From Nonomuraea fuscirosea (GTDB lineage: Bacteria > Actinomycetota > Actinomycetes > Streptosporangiales > Streptosporangiaceae), in the NCBI RefSeq assembly GCF_003001935.1, contig NZ_PVNG01000015.1:124001-188000 (forward strand): DNA of 64,000 bases. Direction: 5' to 3'. Position numbers and translations under genes: made by a program. Below, piece after piece: positions 1 to 12,769 of this stretch; the first letter of the stretch is position 1; the number at the start of each line of letters is the position of its first letter. The notes below the pieces were generated by a model. The model saw only the letters and a list, made by a program, of their open reading frames with translations, had not been told where the DNA came from and ran no database searches.

Positions 1-33
1 CCCGAGGACGAGCTGGACGAGCTCGTCTCCTGA
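1..33 (+). CDS. C-terminal tail of an unidentified protein
   Basis: An open frame enters from the left edge and ends in a TGA stop; the last ten residues read PEDELDELVS, an acidic tail. A strong hairpin 130 bases downstream on the same strand is consistent with this being the end of a plus-strand transcription unit. Too little is present to name the product. Confidence 0.5.
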   Translation, partial: PEDELDELVS

Positions 34-324
34 CGGCTCGACCTCCCGCCGGAGCACGTGTCTCCGGCACGGCTCGCTTCGCCGTGCCCGCGTACGCGCG
101 TGCCGCCGGTTCGAACGTGAGCCTTGACCCGCGCCCTGCCGCCCGCGCGTGAGGCCGGTCGGAGGGGCCGCGGCGGCTGACCGCGGCCCCTCCGCTGTGG
201 GGAGGTCCGGGTGCGACAGGCACGACTCGCGCCCGGACGGATGGCTCATTTCGCGGGGCTCACGGTCCCAGGCGCGATCACATGCACGGTGACAGGCACG
301 GCACACGCACGGTCACAGGCACGG
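34..324. other. Intergenic region with hairpins and no gene
   Basis: No convincing coding frame is seen. It holds a perfect 8-bp stem at 66-88 (GGCACGGC pairing with GCCGTGCC), the larger hairpin at 161-193, and a run of degenerate 12-bp repeats that enters the 3' end of the next gene. The two flanking genes converge here. Confidence 0.6.
161..193 (+). terminator. Strong hairpin terminator
   Basis: A perfect 13-bp inverted repeat (GGAGGGGCCGCGG pairing with CCGCGGCCCCTCC) with a 7-base loop. There is no U tract, as is common for actinobacterial terminators. It lies between two converging genes, so it may act in both directions. Confidence 0.65.
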
Positions 325-330
325 TCACAG
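284..330. repeat. 12-bp tandem repeat spanning a stop codon
   Basis: Four consecutive copies, two exact and two degenerate, of GCACGGTCACAG at 284-295, 296-306, 307-318 and 319-330. The last copy contains the stop codon (TCA on this strand, 325-327) of the secreted-protein gene that ends here, so the gene's 3' end has been copied outward. Confidence 0.75.
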
Positions 331-1038
331 GCCGAGGGCCTGCTTGAGGCCGGTGAAGCCGGATACCGCGGTCTCGCCGCCGGGCAGCATCGAGGTGCCC
401 TCGATGCTCTCCACGGCCTTGGGCAGCAGCACGCCGATGACGTCCTCGCCGACCTCGCGCACCGGCCGCTGCAGGTCCGTCGGTGACTGGATCCCGGTGC
501 CCCCGATCGAGTTGTGGTGCGGAGCCTGGGCGCGCCGCGCGTCGCCCTCCAGCGGGGTACGCGCCAGCGGGGGCAGCTCGGGCACCGACGGGAGCGAGGG
601 CAGCGCCGGCAGGGCGGGTATGCCCGCGACCGTCGACAGGTCCTTCATCGCGGCCGGCCCCGGCACCACGGGGATCGCCGGCGAGGCCGAGGTGAGCGAC
701 GGCATGCCCCAGGTGGCGGCCATCCCGCCCAAGTCGGCCGAGCCGAGCACCGCCCGGCCGGTCGCCAGGCCGGTCAGGCCGAGCCGCCTGGCCAGCTCGC
801 CGGCCGCCATGGCCAGCTTGTTGCTCTCCGACGCGACCATCCGGCTGCTGCCCGAGCCGCCGTCGTTCACGCGCAGCTTCGTGTGCTCGTCGCAGTACGT
901 GGCGACCGAGCGCGGCGACAGCAGCCCCGGCTCGGCGTTCTGGCAGTTCGCGGCCGTGGCGGGACCGGCGACCAGCCAGCTGACGCCCGCGGTCAGAGCG
1001 GCCACCGCGATCATGCTCCGCATCCTCTGGAATGACAC
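325..1038 (-). CDS. Secreted Pro-rich protein of unknown function
   Basis: About 237 residues. The N-terminus is a signal peptide: basic MR residues, a hydrophobic stretch (IAVAALTAGVSWLVAG) and an ATA-A cleavage site. The mature protein begins with two cysteines within about 20 residues (ANC and TYC), followed by an Ala/Leu-rich region and a Pro-rich middle (PALPALPSLPSVPELPPLA). I recognise no enzyme motif. The GTG at 1038 is chosen because GGGGAG lies 8 bases upstream; GTG at 1044 and ATG at 1023 are alternatives. Location is probably extracellular or cell-wall associated. Its 3' end carries a tandem duplication. Confidence 0.7.
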   Translation of the reverse strand: MSFQRMRSMIAVAALTAGVSWLVAGPATAANCQNAEPGLLSPRSVATYCDEHTKLRVNDGGSGSSRMVASESNKLAMAAGELARRLGLTGLATGRAVLGSADLGGMAATWGMPSLTSASPAIPVVPGPAAMKDLSTVAGIPALPALPSLPSVPELPPLARTPLEGDARRAQAPHHNSIGGTGIQSPTDLQRPVREVGEDVIGVLLPKAVESIEGTSMLPGGETAVSGFTGLKQALGL

Positions 1039-1180
1039 CTGCACGTCTCCCCGATCGACTTCGGTGATCTGACGAACGCTGAACGTAGTCACCTGTCCGG
1101 ACGGGGAACGGCGGCTTGTCCGAAGAGTGGGGCGAACCTTACCGAAGGCACGGCCCGATGACCTCGCCATGACACGCCGG

Positions 1181-1209
1181 AGCCCGGAGATCTGCGGGAT
1201 CTCCGGGCT
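1181..1209 (-). terminator. Terminator of the dnaK-clpB operon
   Basis: A perfect 12-bp inverted repeat (AGCCCGGAGATC pairing with GATCTCCGGGCT) with a 5-base loop, 40 bases beyond the clpB stop on the minus strand. This is the expected position for the end of the heat-shock operon. Confidence 0.8.
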
Positions 1210-1248
1210 CTCAGGCGCTGGACGAGCAGTCGTCGTGCGGGCGCTCGT

Positions 1249-3822
<2,574 letters not shown>

Positions 3823-3828
3823 GTCTTT

Positions 3829-4179
3829 CTAGGCCCCCGGTGGCAACTCGTAGCGGATCAGAGCTCTGACCATGCGCATCTCGGCGCGCAGGCGGACGAC
3901 CTCCTCACGCAGCCGCAGAGCTTCGTTCTCGAGCTCGAGGATCCGCTTGATGCCCGCGAGGTTGATGCCCTCCTCCTGGGAGAGCCGCTGCACCTCGCGG
4001 AGCTGGATGATGTCGCGGGTCGAGTAGAGGCGGCCGCGCCCCGCGGTGCGCCCCGGACTGACCAGCCCGAGCCGGTCGTACTGCCGCAGGGTCTGCGGAT
4101 GCAGCCCGGAGAGCTGCGCGGCCACCGAGATCACATAGACAGGGGTGTCATCGGAGAGGTCGAAATAGTTGGCGTCCAT
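3829..4179 (-). CDS. hspR: Heat-shock repressor HspR (MerR family)
   Basis: About 116 residues from the ATG at 4179; a longer upstream frame exists but would overlap dnaJ. The N-terminal MerR winged-helix (YVISVAAQLSGLHPQTLRQY, then GLVSPGRTAGRGRLYS) is typical of HspR, and a C-terminal leucine/glutamate coiled coil gives dimerisation. HspR binds HAIR inverted repeats and, with DnaK as co-repressor, shuts off this operon; two HAIR sites are present upstream of dnaK. It lies 4 bases after dnaJ. Confidence 0.93.
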   Translation of the reverse strand: MDANYFDLSDDTPVYVISVAAQLSGLHPQTLRQYDRLGLVSPGRTAGRGRLYSTRDIIQLREVQRLSQEEGINLAGIKRILELENEALRLREEVVRLRAEMRMVRALIRYELPPGA

Positions 4180-4183
4180 CGGC

Positions 4184-5362
4184 TTACTCGCTTCTGGCTC
4201 GCTGTATGAGCTCGGCCCGCGGGTCCTCACTCGCGACCGCGGTGCTGAACTCGTTGAGCAGCTCGCGCGACTTGTCGTCGAGCGTCTTCGGCACGACGAC
4301 CTCGACGCTGGCGAGCAGGTCGCCCTTCGTTCCGTCCTTGCGGGTGACGCCCCTGCCGCGCACGCGGAACGTGCGCCCGTTGGGAGTGCCCGCGGGAATG
4401 CGCAGCGTGACCGGCATGCCCTTGAGGGTCGGCACCTTGATCTCGGCGCCCAGAGCGGCCTCCGAGAACGTCACCGGCACGGTGATCGTCAGGTTGTCGC
4501 CCGACCTGCCGAACACGGCGTGCGGCTTGACGTGCGTCTGGATGTAGAGGTCGCCCGCCGGGCCGCCGTTCTCGCCCGGCGCTCCCTTCGCCTTGAGCTT
4601 GACCCGCTGGCCGTCGGCCACCCCCGCGGGAATGCGCGCCTGGATGGTGCGGGTGCTCTTGGCCCGGCCGCTGCCCTCGCACACGGGGCAGGGGACGTCC
4701 ACGATCAGCCCGCGCCCCTTGCAGTCGCGGCAGGGCTCGGAGAAGGCGAAGTTGCCCAGGTTGCGGCTGGCCGCGCCGGTGCCCTCACAGGTGGGACAGA
4801 CCCTGGGGGTCGTGCCCGCCTTGGCGCCGGTGCCGGTGCACGCCGCACAGGCGGCGGAGCTGGTCAGCCGGAGGGACACGGTGGTGCCCTCGACCGCTTC
4901 GGTGAAGGTCAGCGTGACCTCGGACTCGATGTCCTGGCCACGCCGCGGCCTCGACGTGGTCGTGGTGCGGGTCGATCCGCCCCGGTTGAACAGCCCGCCG
5001 AACAGGTCGCCGAGCCGCTCGCCCGCACCCCCGGTCTGGCCGCCCTGCTGGGCGGTGCCGCCGAACAGGTCACCGAAGTCGAACGGGAAACCGCCACCGC
5101 CCGGCCGCTGGCCGCCCACCCCGGACCCGAACAGCGTGCGCGCCTCGTCGTACTCCTTGCGGCGCTTGGTGTCCGACAGGACGTCGTACGCCTCGGAGAC
5201 CTCTTTGAACTTGGTCTCCTTGGTCGCGTCACCCTGGTTGGTGTCGGGGTGGTACTGCCTGGCCAGCTTGCGGTACGCCTTCTTGATCTCGTCGGCGGTG
5301 GCGGTCTTGGGCACACCAAGGACGGCGTAGTAGTCCTTTTCCAGGTAGTCCTTGGTGCTCAT
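4184..5362 (-). CDS. dnaJ: Chaperone DnaJ
   Basis: 392 residues. The J domain (1-75) carries the HPD motif in RQYHPDTNQG, followed by a Gly/Phe-rich linker (about 75-140). The zinc-binding domain has four CxxCxGxG repeats (CAACTGTG, CPTCEGTG, CRDCKGRG, CPVCEGSG), and the C-terminal substrate-binding domains follow. It stimulates DnaK ATPase activity and delivers substrates. This is the DnaJ1-type protein of actinobacteria, encoded between grpE (22 bases upstream) and hspR. Confidence 0.96.
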   Translation of the reverse strand: MSTKDYLEKDYYAVLGVPKTATADEIKKAYRKLARQYHPDTNQGDATKETKFKEVSEAYDVLSDTKRRKEYDEARTLFGSGVGGQRPGGGGFPFDFGDLFGGTAQQGGQTGGAGERLGDLFGGLFNRGGSTRTTTTSRPRRGQDIESEVTLTFTEAVEGTTVSLRLTSSAACAACTGTGAKAGTTPRVCPTCEGTGAASRNLGNFAFSEPCRDCKGRGLIVDVPCPVCEGSGRAKSTRTIQARIPAGVADGQRVKLKAKGAPGENGGPAGDLYIQTHVKPHAVFGRSGDNLTITVPVTFSEAALGAEIKVPTLKGMPVTLRIPAGTPNGRTFRVRGRGVTRKDGTKGDLLASVEVVVPKTLDDKSRELLNEFSTAVASEDPRAELIQRARSE

Positions 5363-5384
5363 CTACGGCCCTTCGTCCTTGTGA

Positions 5385-5974
5385 TCAGTTGTCGTCGTCA
5401 TTGGACGCGGCTGGGGCGTCCTCGGGTTCGGCGACGGCCACCCGCGCCGGGCGCAGCACCCTGTCACCGATGCGGTATCCGAGCTGCAGCACCTCGACGG
5501 CGGTCGGCTCGCTCACCTCGGTCGAGTAGCTGTGCATCAGCGCCTCGTGGACCGTCGGGTCGAACGGGTCGCCCTTCTGCCCGAAGGAGCTGAGGCCCAG
5601 CTTGGTGAGCGCCGACTCCAGCGACTCCGCCACCTTCGCGAAGCCGCCGGTCAGCTCGCCGTGGTCGCGGGCCCGGCCGATGTCGTCGAGCACGGGAAGG
5701 AGCTCCGACAGGGCCCCCGCGACGGCCTGTTCGCGCACCGCGACGCGGTCGCGCTCGACCCTGCGGCGGTAGTTGGTGTACTCCGCCTGGAGTCGCTGCA
5801 GGTCTGCGGTCCGCTCGGCGAGCTGGGCCGCCAGCTCGCCATCCTGCGGCTCGAGCACGTCGCCCGGCACCTCCTGTGGCGCCGCCGGCGCCTGTCGAAC
5901 CTCGCCCGTCTCCGGGTCGATCTTGCGGTTGTCGCGGATCACCGGCTCCTCGTGCCCGTTTTCACGCGGTGGCA

Positions 5975-5978
<4 letters not shown>
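5385..5978 (-). CDS. grpE: Nucleotide exchange factor GrpE
   Basis: About 197 residues. A charged disordered N-terminus is followed by a long coiled coil (LAERTADLQRLQAEYTNYRRRVERD) and the C-terminal beta-wing with the family motif DPFDPTVHEALMHSYS. It releases ADP from DnaK. The GTG at 5978 overlaps the dnaK stop by 4 bases (GTGA); the adjacent ATG at 5975 would be equally acceptable. It is translationally coupled to dnaK. Confidence 0.95.
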
Positions 5979-7849
<1,871 letters not shown>

Positions 7850-7870
7850 GAGTACGTCCTTGTAGTCAAA

Positions 7871-7891
7871 GTTGAGTCGGTTGGACTCAAC
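7871..7891 (-). promoter_or_regulatory. HAIR operator 1 (HspR site)
   Basis: A perfect inverted repeat, GTTGAGT-N7-ACTCAAC, matching the HAIR consensus CTTGAGT-N7-ACTCAAG apart from the outermost base pair. It overlaps the -10 element of the dnaK promoter and lies 22 bases before the start codon. Confidence 0.9.
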
Positions 7892-7917
7892 CTATGGATG
7901 CGTGTCGTCTTTGTCAA
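7889..7917 (-). promoter_or_regulatory. dnaK operon promoter
   Basis: Read on the minus strand: -35 TTGACA (7917-7912), a 17-base spacer, and -10 TAGGTT (7894-7889). A consensus -35 with optimal spacing suggests a strong housekeeping-sigma promoter regulated by repression rather than by an alternative sigma factor. It sits between two HAIR operators. Confidence 0.85.
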
Positions 7918-7921
7918 ACGA

Positions 7922-7942
7922 CTTGAGCCTACCCGACTCAAC
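7922..7942 (-). promoter_or_regulatory. HAIR operator 2 (HspR site)
   Basis: CTTGAGC-N7-ACTCAAC, a HAIR element with one mismatch in the arms, immediately upstream of the -35 element. Together with operator 1 it brackets the promoter, with centres 51 bp apart (about five helical turns), which suits cooperative binding of two HspR dimers. Confidence 0.88.
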
Positions 7943-8255
7943 CCTCGTGAGCGTGAAAGCATTCCCGAATTCCGGGCAAGAGCGGGCGTGACAGTGCACA
8001 CCTCACGTAACGGGGCCGCGCGGTCAGGGGTTCCACGGGGCGGGTAAGCCGGTGAGCGGCTGATCGACGTGGGCGGACCCCGGCGCGGTGGGCGCGCACC
8101 GGGGTCCGCGTATAAGATGGCTCACGTGACCCGGGCGTTCATGCCCTCCAAGGGAGTGCGACCTCGCCGGCGGCGGGCCCGGCGGCGGGGTGTTCTGATC
8201 GATGTATCGCAACAAATCGATCATTTGTCACTACGGTTGTCCGTAAGTGGACATG
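7943..8255. other. Intergenic region between dnaK promoter and lipoprotein gene
   Basis: 313 bases without a supported gene. It contains the hairpin at 8073-8109 and an AT-richer stretch around 8200-8235 with repeated ATCGAT and CAAATGATCG-like half sites. Short open frames here lack ribosome sites and coding bias. Confidence 0.55.
8073..8109 (-). terminator. Hairpin downstream of the lipoprotein gene
   Basis: Perfect 11-bp stem, GCGGACCCCGG pairing with CCGGGGTCCGC, around a 15-base GC-rich loop. It lies about 150 bases past the lipoprotein stop on the minus strand, and would insulate the dnaK promoter from read-through. Confidence 0.5.
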
Positions 8256-8711
8256 TCAGGACTTCGCGCCGTCCACGAGCTTCCGCTTGCCGAGGGCCTT
8301 CTTCAGGGTGACCGTCGTGGTCTTCTCGACCGCGATCATGATGCAGGACACGTTCTTCGCCTTGCGGCCGGTGCCCTCGTACAGGGTGACGGTGACCCGC
8401 TTGCTCGTCTCCTTCACCTTGACCCGGTCGAGCACCGTGCACGGCTCCACCCCCGACCACCAGGTGAGCTGGACCTTGCGGCCCTTCGAGACCGGCTTGG
8501 CCTTGGTCCAGCGGACCTTGTGGACGTTGAGGGCGTCACCCGTCGGCTTGACCGCCTCGGGCGGCTTCGTGGGAGAGGTGGTGACCGGCTCCGACACGAC
8601 GGGAGGCTTCTCCGGGGTCGAGGAGGAGGCCCGCTCGACCGGCGGGGTCGTGCCGCAGCCCGCGGCGAGCACCAGGCATCCGGTCAGGAGAGTCGCTGTC
8701 ATTGTCCGCAT
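8256..8711 (-). CDS. Putative lipoprotein of unknown function
   Basis: 151 residues. Signal peptide MRTMTATLLTGCLVLAAGC with lipobox LAAGC predicts lipid attachment at Cys19 and an extracytoplasmic location. A Pro/Thr/Ser-rich spacer (about 20-55) leads to a compact beta-rich domain (about 60-150) with two cysteines (EPCTVLD and NVSCIMIA) that could form a disulfide. No family recognised. It is divergent from the proline dehydrogenase gene and shares a 108-base promoter region with it. Confidence 0.75.
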   Translation of the reverse strand: MRTMTATLLTGCLVLAAGCGTTPPVERASSSTPEKPPVVSEPVTTSPTKPPEAVKPTGDALNVHKVRWTKAKPVSKGRKVQLTWWSGVEPCTVLDRVKVKETSKRVTVTLYEGTGRKAKNVSCIMIAVEKTTTVTLKKALGKRKLVDGAKS

Positions 8712-8819
8712 ACCCCTACGACGGACCGCGCCCGCCGCCGGTTCAACTCCCCGGCCGGATCCTGGTCAGAGCGAGAGTTGCGAGGTGGCGGCGCACGATC
8801 GGCAGGCCGACTGATTAGT

Positions 8820-9710
8820 GTGGATCGTGTGCTCCGTCAGGCCATGCTCGCCCTCTCCAAGAGCCCGCGCGCCGAGCGGCTCGTCACCACCTCACCGCTG
8901 ACCGCCGACGTGGTCAGGCGCTACGTCGCGAGCGACGTCGGCGCCGTCGTCGGCGCGCTGACCCGCCAGGGGTTGCTCGTCAGCGTCGACCACCTCGGCG
9001 AGGAGGTGACGGACGAGGCCCAGACCGGGGCCGCGGTGGACACCTACGTGTCGCTGCTCGACCTGCTGCCCGCCGGCGCCGACGTGTCGGTCAAGCTCAC
9101 CGCGCTCGGGCTGCGGCTCTCCCAGCGGCTGGCCACCGCCAACGCCGCCGCCATCTGCGCGGCGGCCGAGGCGAAGGGCGTCACGGTCACGCTCGACGCC
9201 GAGGAGCACGACACGATCGCCGGGCTGCACGCCGTGCACGCGGTGCTGCGCAGGGAGCATCCCGAGGTGGGCGTGGTGGTGCAGGCCTACCTGCCCGATT
9301 CGCTCGACCGCTGCGAGAAGATCGGGGCCGCCCGCGTACGGCTCTGCAAGGGCGCCTACACCGCCCCCGGCGGCTACCGCAGGACCGCCGACATCGACCG
9401 CTCGTTCGTCCGGTGCCTGAAGGTCCTCATGGCCGGCACCGGCTACCCCATGGTCGCCACGCACGACCCGAGGCTGCTGCGCATCGCCTCCACGCTGGCC
9501 GTGCTCGACGGCCGCGACACGACGGGCTTCGAGTACCAGATGTTGTACGGCGTGCGCCCCGAGGAGCAGACCCGCCTGGCCGGGCTCGGCTCCCGGGTGC
9601 GCGTCTACGTCCCCTACGGCGCCGACTGGTACGCCTACCTGATGCGCCGTCTCGCGGAGCGCCCCCGCAACCTGGCCTTCTTCCTGCGCTCCCTGGTCTC
9701 GCGGCGGTAG
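8820..9710 (+). CDS. Proline dehydrogenase
   Basis: About 296 residues, the size of monofunctional bacterial ProDH. Flavin-barrel motifs are visible: VKLTALGL, VQAYLPDSLDRC, VRLCKGAY, ATHDPRLL and GFEYQMLYG. It oxidises L-proline to pyrroline-5-carboxylate and passes electrons through FAD to the quinone pool. Start taken at GTG 8820; GTG 8829 and ATG 8844 are alternatives and no ribosome site is clear. It is 44 bases upstream of proC on the same strand, which makes the reverse conversion. Confidence 0.92.
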   Translation: MDRVLRQAMLALSKSPRAERLVTTSPLTADVVRRYVASDVGAVVGALTRQGLLVSVDHLGEEVTDEAQTGAAVDTYVSLLDLLPAGADVSVKLTALGLRLSQRLATANAAAICAAAEAKGVTVTLDAEEHDTIAGLHAVHAVLRREHPEVGVVVQAYLPDSLDRCEKIGAARVRLCKGAYTAPGGYRRTADIDRSFVRCLKVLMAGTGYPMVATHDPRLLRIASTLAVLDGRDTTGFEYQMLYGVRPEEQTRLAGLGSRVRVYVPYGADWYAYLMRRLAERPRNLAFFLRSLVSRR

Positions 9711-9754
9711 CGGATAGGCTGCCAGACCAGCGTTCCACTCATCGAGGGGCCGAA

Positions 9755-10549
9755 ATGATCGCGATTCTGGGCACGGGCAAGATGGGCGAGGCCCTGCTGT
9801 CCGGGTTGCTGCGCGCCGGGCTCAAGCCGGGCGACATCATGGCGACGACCCGCAGGGCCGAGCGCGCGCAGGCCCTGCGTGACGCCTACGGCGTGCGCAC
9901 CGTCTCCAACGCCGAGGCGGCCAAGTCCGCCGACACCCTCGTCCTCGCGGTCAAACCGCAGGACATGGCGACGCTGCTGGCCGAGATCGCCCCCTACGTG
10001 GCTCCTGAGCGGCTGGTGATCAGCGCCGCGGCCGGCATCACCACCTCCTTCGTCGAGCAGCGGCTCGGCGTGCAGGTGCCGGTGGTGCGGGTGATGTCCA
10101 ACACGCCGATCAAGTTCGACGAGGCGATGAGCGTGATCTCGGCGGGGGCGCACGCCACCGAGGAGCACCTCAAGCTGACCGAGGGGCTGCTGGAGCCGGT
10201 CGGCAAGGTGCTGCGCATCCCCGAGTCGCAGCAGGACGCCGCGACGGCGCTGTCCGGCAGCGGTCCCGCCTACTTCTTCTACCTGGTCGAGGCCATGGTC
10301 GACGCCGGCATCCTGCTCGGCATGCCGCGCGCCGCCGCCCTCGACATGGTCACCCAGTCCATCGTGGGGGCCGCGGTGATGCTGCGCGACTCGGGCGAGC
10401 ATCCGGTGATCCTGCGCGAGGCCGTCACGTCGCCGGGCGGCACGACGATCGCGGCCATCGCCGAGCTCGAACGGCACAGCGTGCGCGCCGCCTTCCTGGC
10501 CGCCATCGAGGCCGCCCGCGACCGCGGGCGCCAACTCGCCTCCGGCTGA
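9755..10549 (+). CDS. proC: Pyrroline-5-carboxylate reductase ProC
   Basis: 264 residues. N-terminal Rossmann fold MIAILGTGKMGEALLSGLL, and the C-terminal dimerisation domain with the family signature AATALSGSGPAYFFYLVEAMVDAG and TSPGGTT. It reduces P5C to L-proline with NADPH, the last step of proline synthesis. GAGGGG lies 9 bases before the ATG. The 3' end, including the stop codon, is tandemly triplicated at 17-bp periodicity. Confidence 0.96.
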   Translation: MIAILGTGKMGEALLSGLLRAGLKPGDIMATTRRAERAQALRDAYGVRTVSNAEAAKSADTLVLAVKPQDMATLLAEIAPYVAPERLVISAAAGITTSFVEQRLGVQVPVVRVMSNTPIKFDEAMSVISAGAHATEEHLKLTEGLLEPVGKVLRIPESQQDAATALSGSGPAYFFYLVEAMVDAGILLGMPRAAALDMVTQSIVGAAVMLRDSGEHPVILREAVTSPGGTTIAAIAELERHSVRAAFLAAIEAARDRGRQLASG

Positions 10550-10594
10550 CCACCGCGCCCGGCTGACCACCGCGCCCGGCTGACCACCGCGCCC
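10544..10594. repeat. 17-bp tandem repeat spanning the proC stop
   Basis: Three exact copies of GGCTGACCACCGCGCCC (10544-10560, 10561-10577, 10578-10594). The first copy contains the last codon and TGA stop of proC (10547-10549). The period is not a multiple of three, so the extra copies do not add tandem peptide. Confidence 0.95.
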
Positions 10595-10663
10595 GGCCGG
10601 CCGTGCCCCAGCGACCGAGCGGGCGCTTGTGAGGGCGGCGGGCCCGGCTCCTACGATGGGGCC

Positions 10664-12006
10664 GTGACGGTCCGACGCGGGGTGGCCCCGCTGCTCGTCC
10701 TGTTAGCACTGACCGGCTGCACCGCCGAGGAACCCGCGACCGTCCAGGTCGCCGAGGTCCGGCGGGCACCGGTCACCGAGGTCGTCGAGGCGCCCGCCAC
10801 CATCGGCGCGCGCGCCTCCGCGACACTGCGCTCTCCCGCCCAGGGCACGATCGCCAAGCTGCACGTCAGCGAGGGCGACCGCGTCCGCAAGGGCCAGATC
10901 CTGGCCAGGATCCGCTCGCCACAGGCCCAGGACCAGCTCAGCCAGGCCCGCCGCGCGTCCAGGATGCCGGCCCCCGCGAGCTTCGGCGGCGACGTCCGCC
11001 TCCCGTCCCTCGACACCGGCGCGTTCGACCGCAAGGTGGCCGCCCACTTCGCCAAGGCCCGCCAGGAGGCCAGGAAGGTGAAGGACCGGCAGGCCCGCAG
11101 GCAACTGCTCACCGCGATCGGGCTGGCCCAGACCCAGCACAGGGCGCAGACGAAGGCGCTGGCCTCGATCACCGCCCAGCTCAACCGCTCGATCAGCGGC
11201 GTGTTGACCGGGGTGACGAGCGGCCTGTCCAGCTCCATGGCCTCGCTCCAGGCCGCCTCGCGCACGCAGGCGAAGGCCGCGGTGAAGGCGGCCGAGAGCA
11301 CGGTGAAGTCACTGACGATCAAGGCGCCGTTCTCCGGCGTCGTCAGCCTGGGCCGCGTGTCGGGCGGCGGCGCGCCGGGCGGCGTGGAGAGCCTGCTCGG
11401 CCGGCTGCCCGGCGGCGGGCAGCAGCTCCCGTCCGTGCCCTCGGGCGGATCCGGCTCCGGCGCTCCCGTCGCGATCGGCGTCCCGGTCTCGCCCGGCGAC
11501 AGCATCGTCACCGTGACCGACGTGTCGCGGCTCACCCTGGACGCCGACGTGGACGAGACGGACGTCCTGCTGGTACGCGAGGGCGTCGAGGCCGCGGTCG
11601 AGCTGGACGCGGTCCCAGGAGCCACGTACACGGCCGTGGTCACCGGCATCGGCGTCAACCCCATGGAGGGCACGACGGGCGGCGTCAGCTACCCCGTACG
11701 CCTCAAGCTCGGCCCCGGCGCCTTCGACGACGGCGCCAAGGCCCCCGCCCCCAAGCCGGGCATGAGCGCGGTCACCAGGCTGACCGTGCGCGAGTCGCCG
11801 TCGGCCGTCTCGGTGCCGGCTTCGGCCATCGTCTCCAGCGGGCGCGAGAGCGTGGTCTGGGCGGTGGCGGACGGCGTCGCGCGGCGGCGCGTGGTCAAGC
11901 TCGGCGCCCAGGGCGACGCCGTGGTGGAGGTGCTGAACGGGGTGTCCGTGGGCGAGCGGGTCGTGGTCAAGGGCGCGGACTCCGTACGGGAGGGGCAGCG
12001 GCTGCC

Positions 12007-12010
<4 letters not shown>
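10664..12010 (+). CDS. Membrane fusion (adaptor) lipoprotein of a MacAB-like exporter
   Basis: 448 residues. Lipoprotein signal ending LLALTGC. It has a biotinyl-lipoyl-like half motif (LRSPAQGTIAKLHVSEGDRVRKGQILARI), an alpha-helical hairpin rich in Ala/Gln/Arg (about 85-215), the second half motif (IKAPFSGVVSLG), then the beta-barrel (LDADVDETDVLLVREGVEA) and membrane-proximal domains. A Gly-rich insertion sits near residue 230. It would link the ABC permease to the cell envelope. Its stop overlaps the ATPase start (ATGA). Substrate unknown. Confidence 0.88.
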
Positions 12011-12723
<713 letters not shown>

Positions 12724-12769
12724 CGGCGGCACGCAGGCTCCCCGGGCCCGCCAGGGCGGGGTGGAGGCC

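Noticed and set aside
100..125. GGTTCGAAC, resembling a tRNA T-loop
   Set aside because: No acceptor, D or anticodon stem can be formed around it.
8024..8224. 66-codon minus-strand frame upstream of dnaK
   Set aside because: It spans the hairpin at 8073-8109, has no ribosome site and no coding bias.
10544..10594. Short exact repeats that might be taken for a CRISPR array
   Set aside because: Units are directly adjacent with no spacers and only three copies; they are a tandem duplication.
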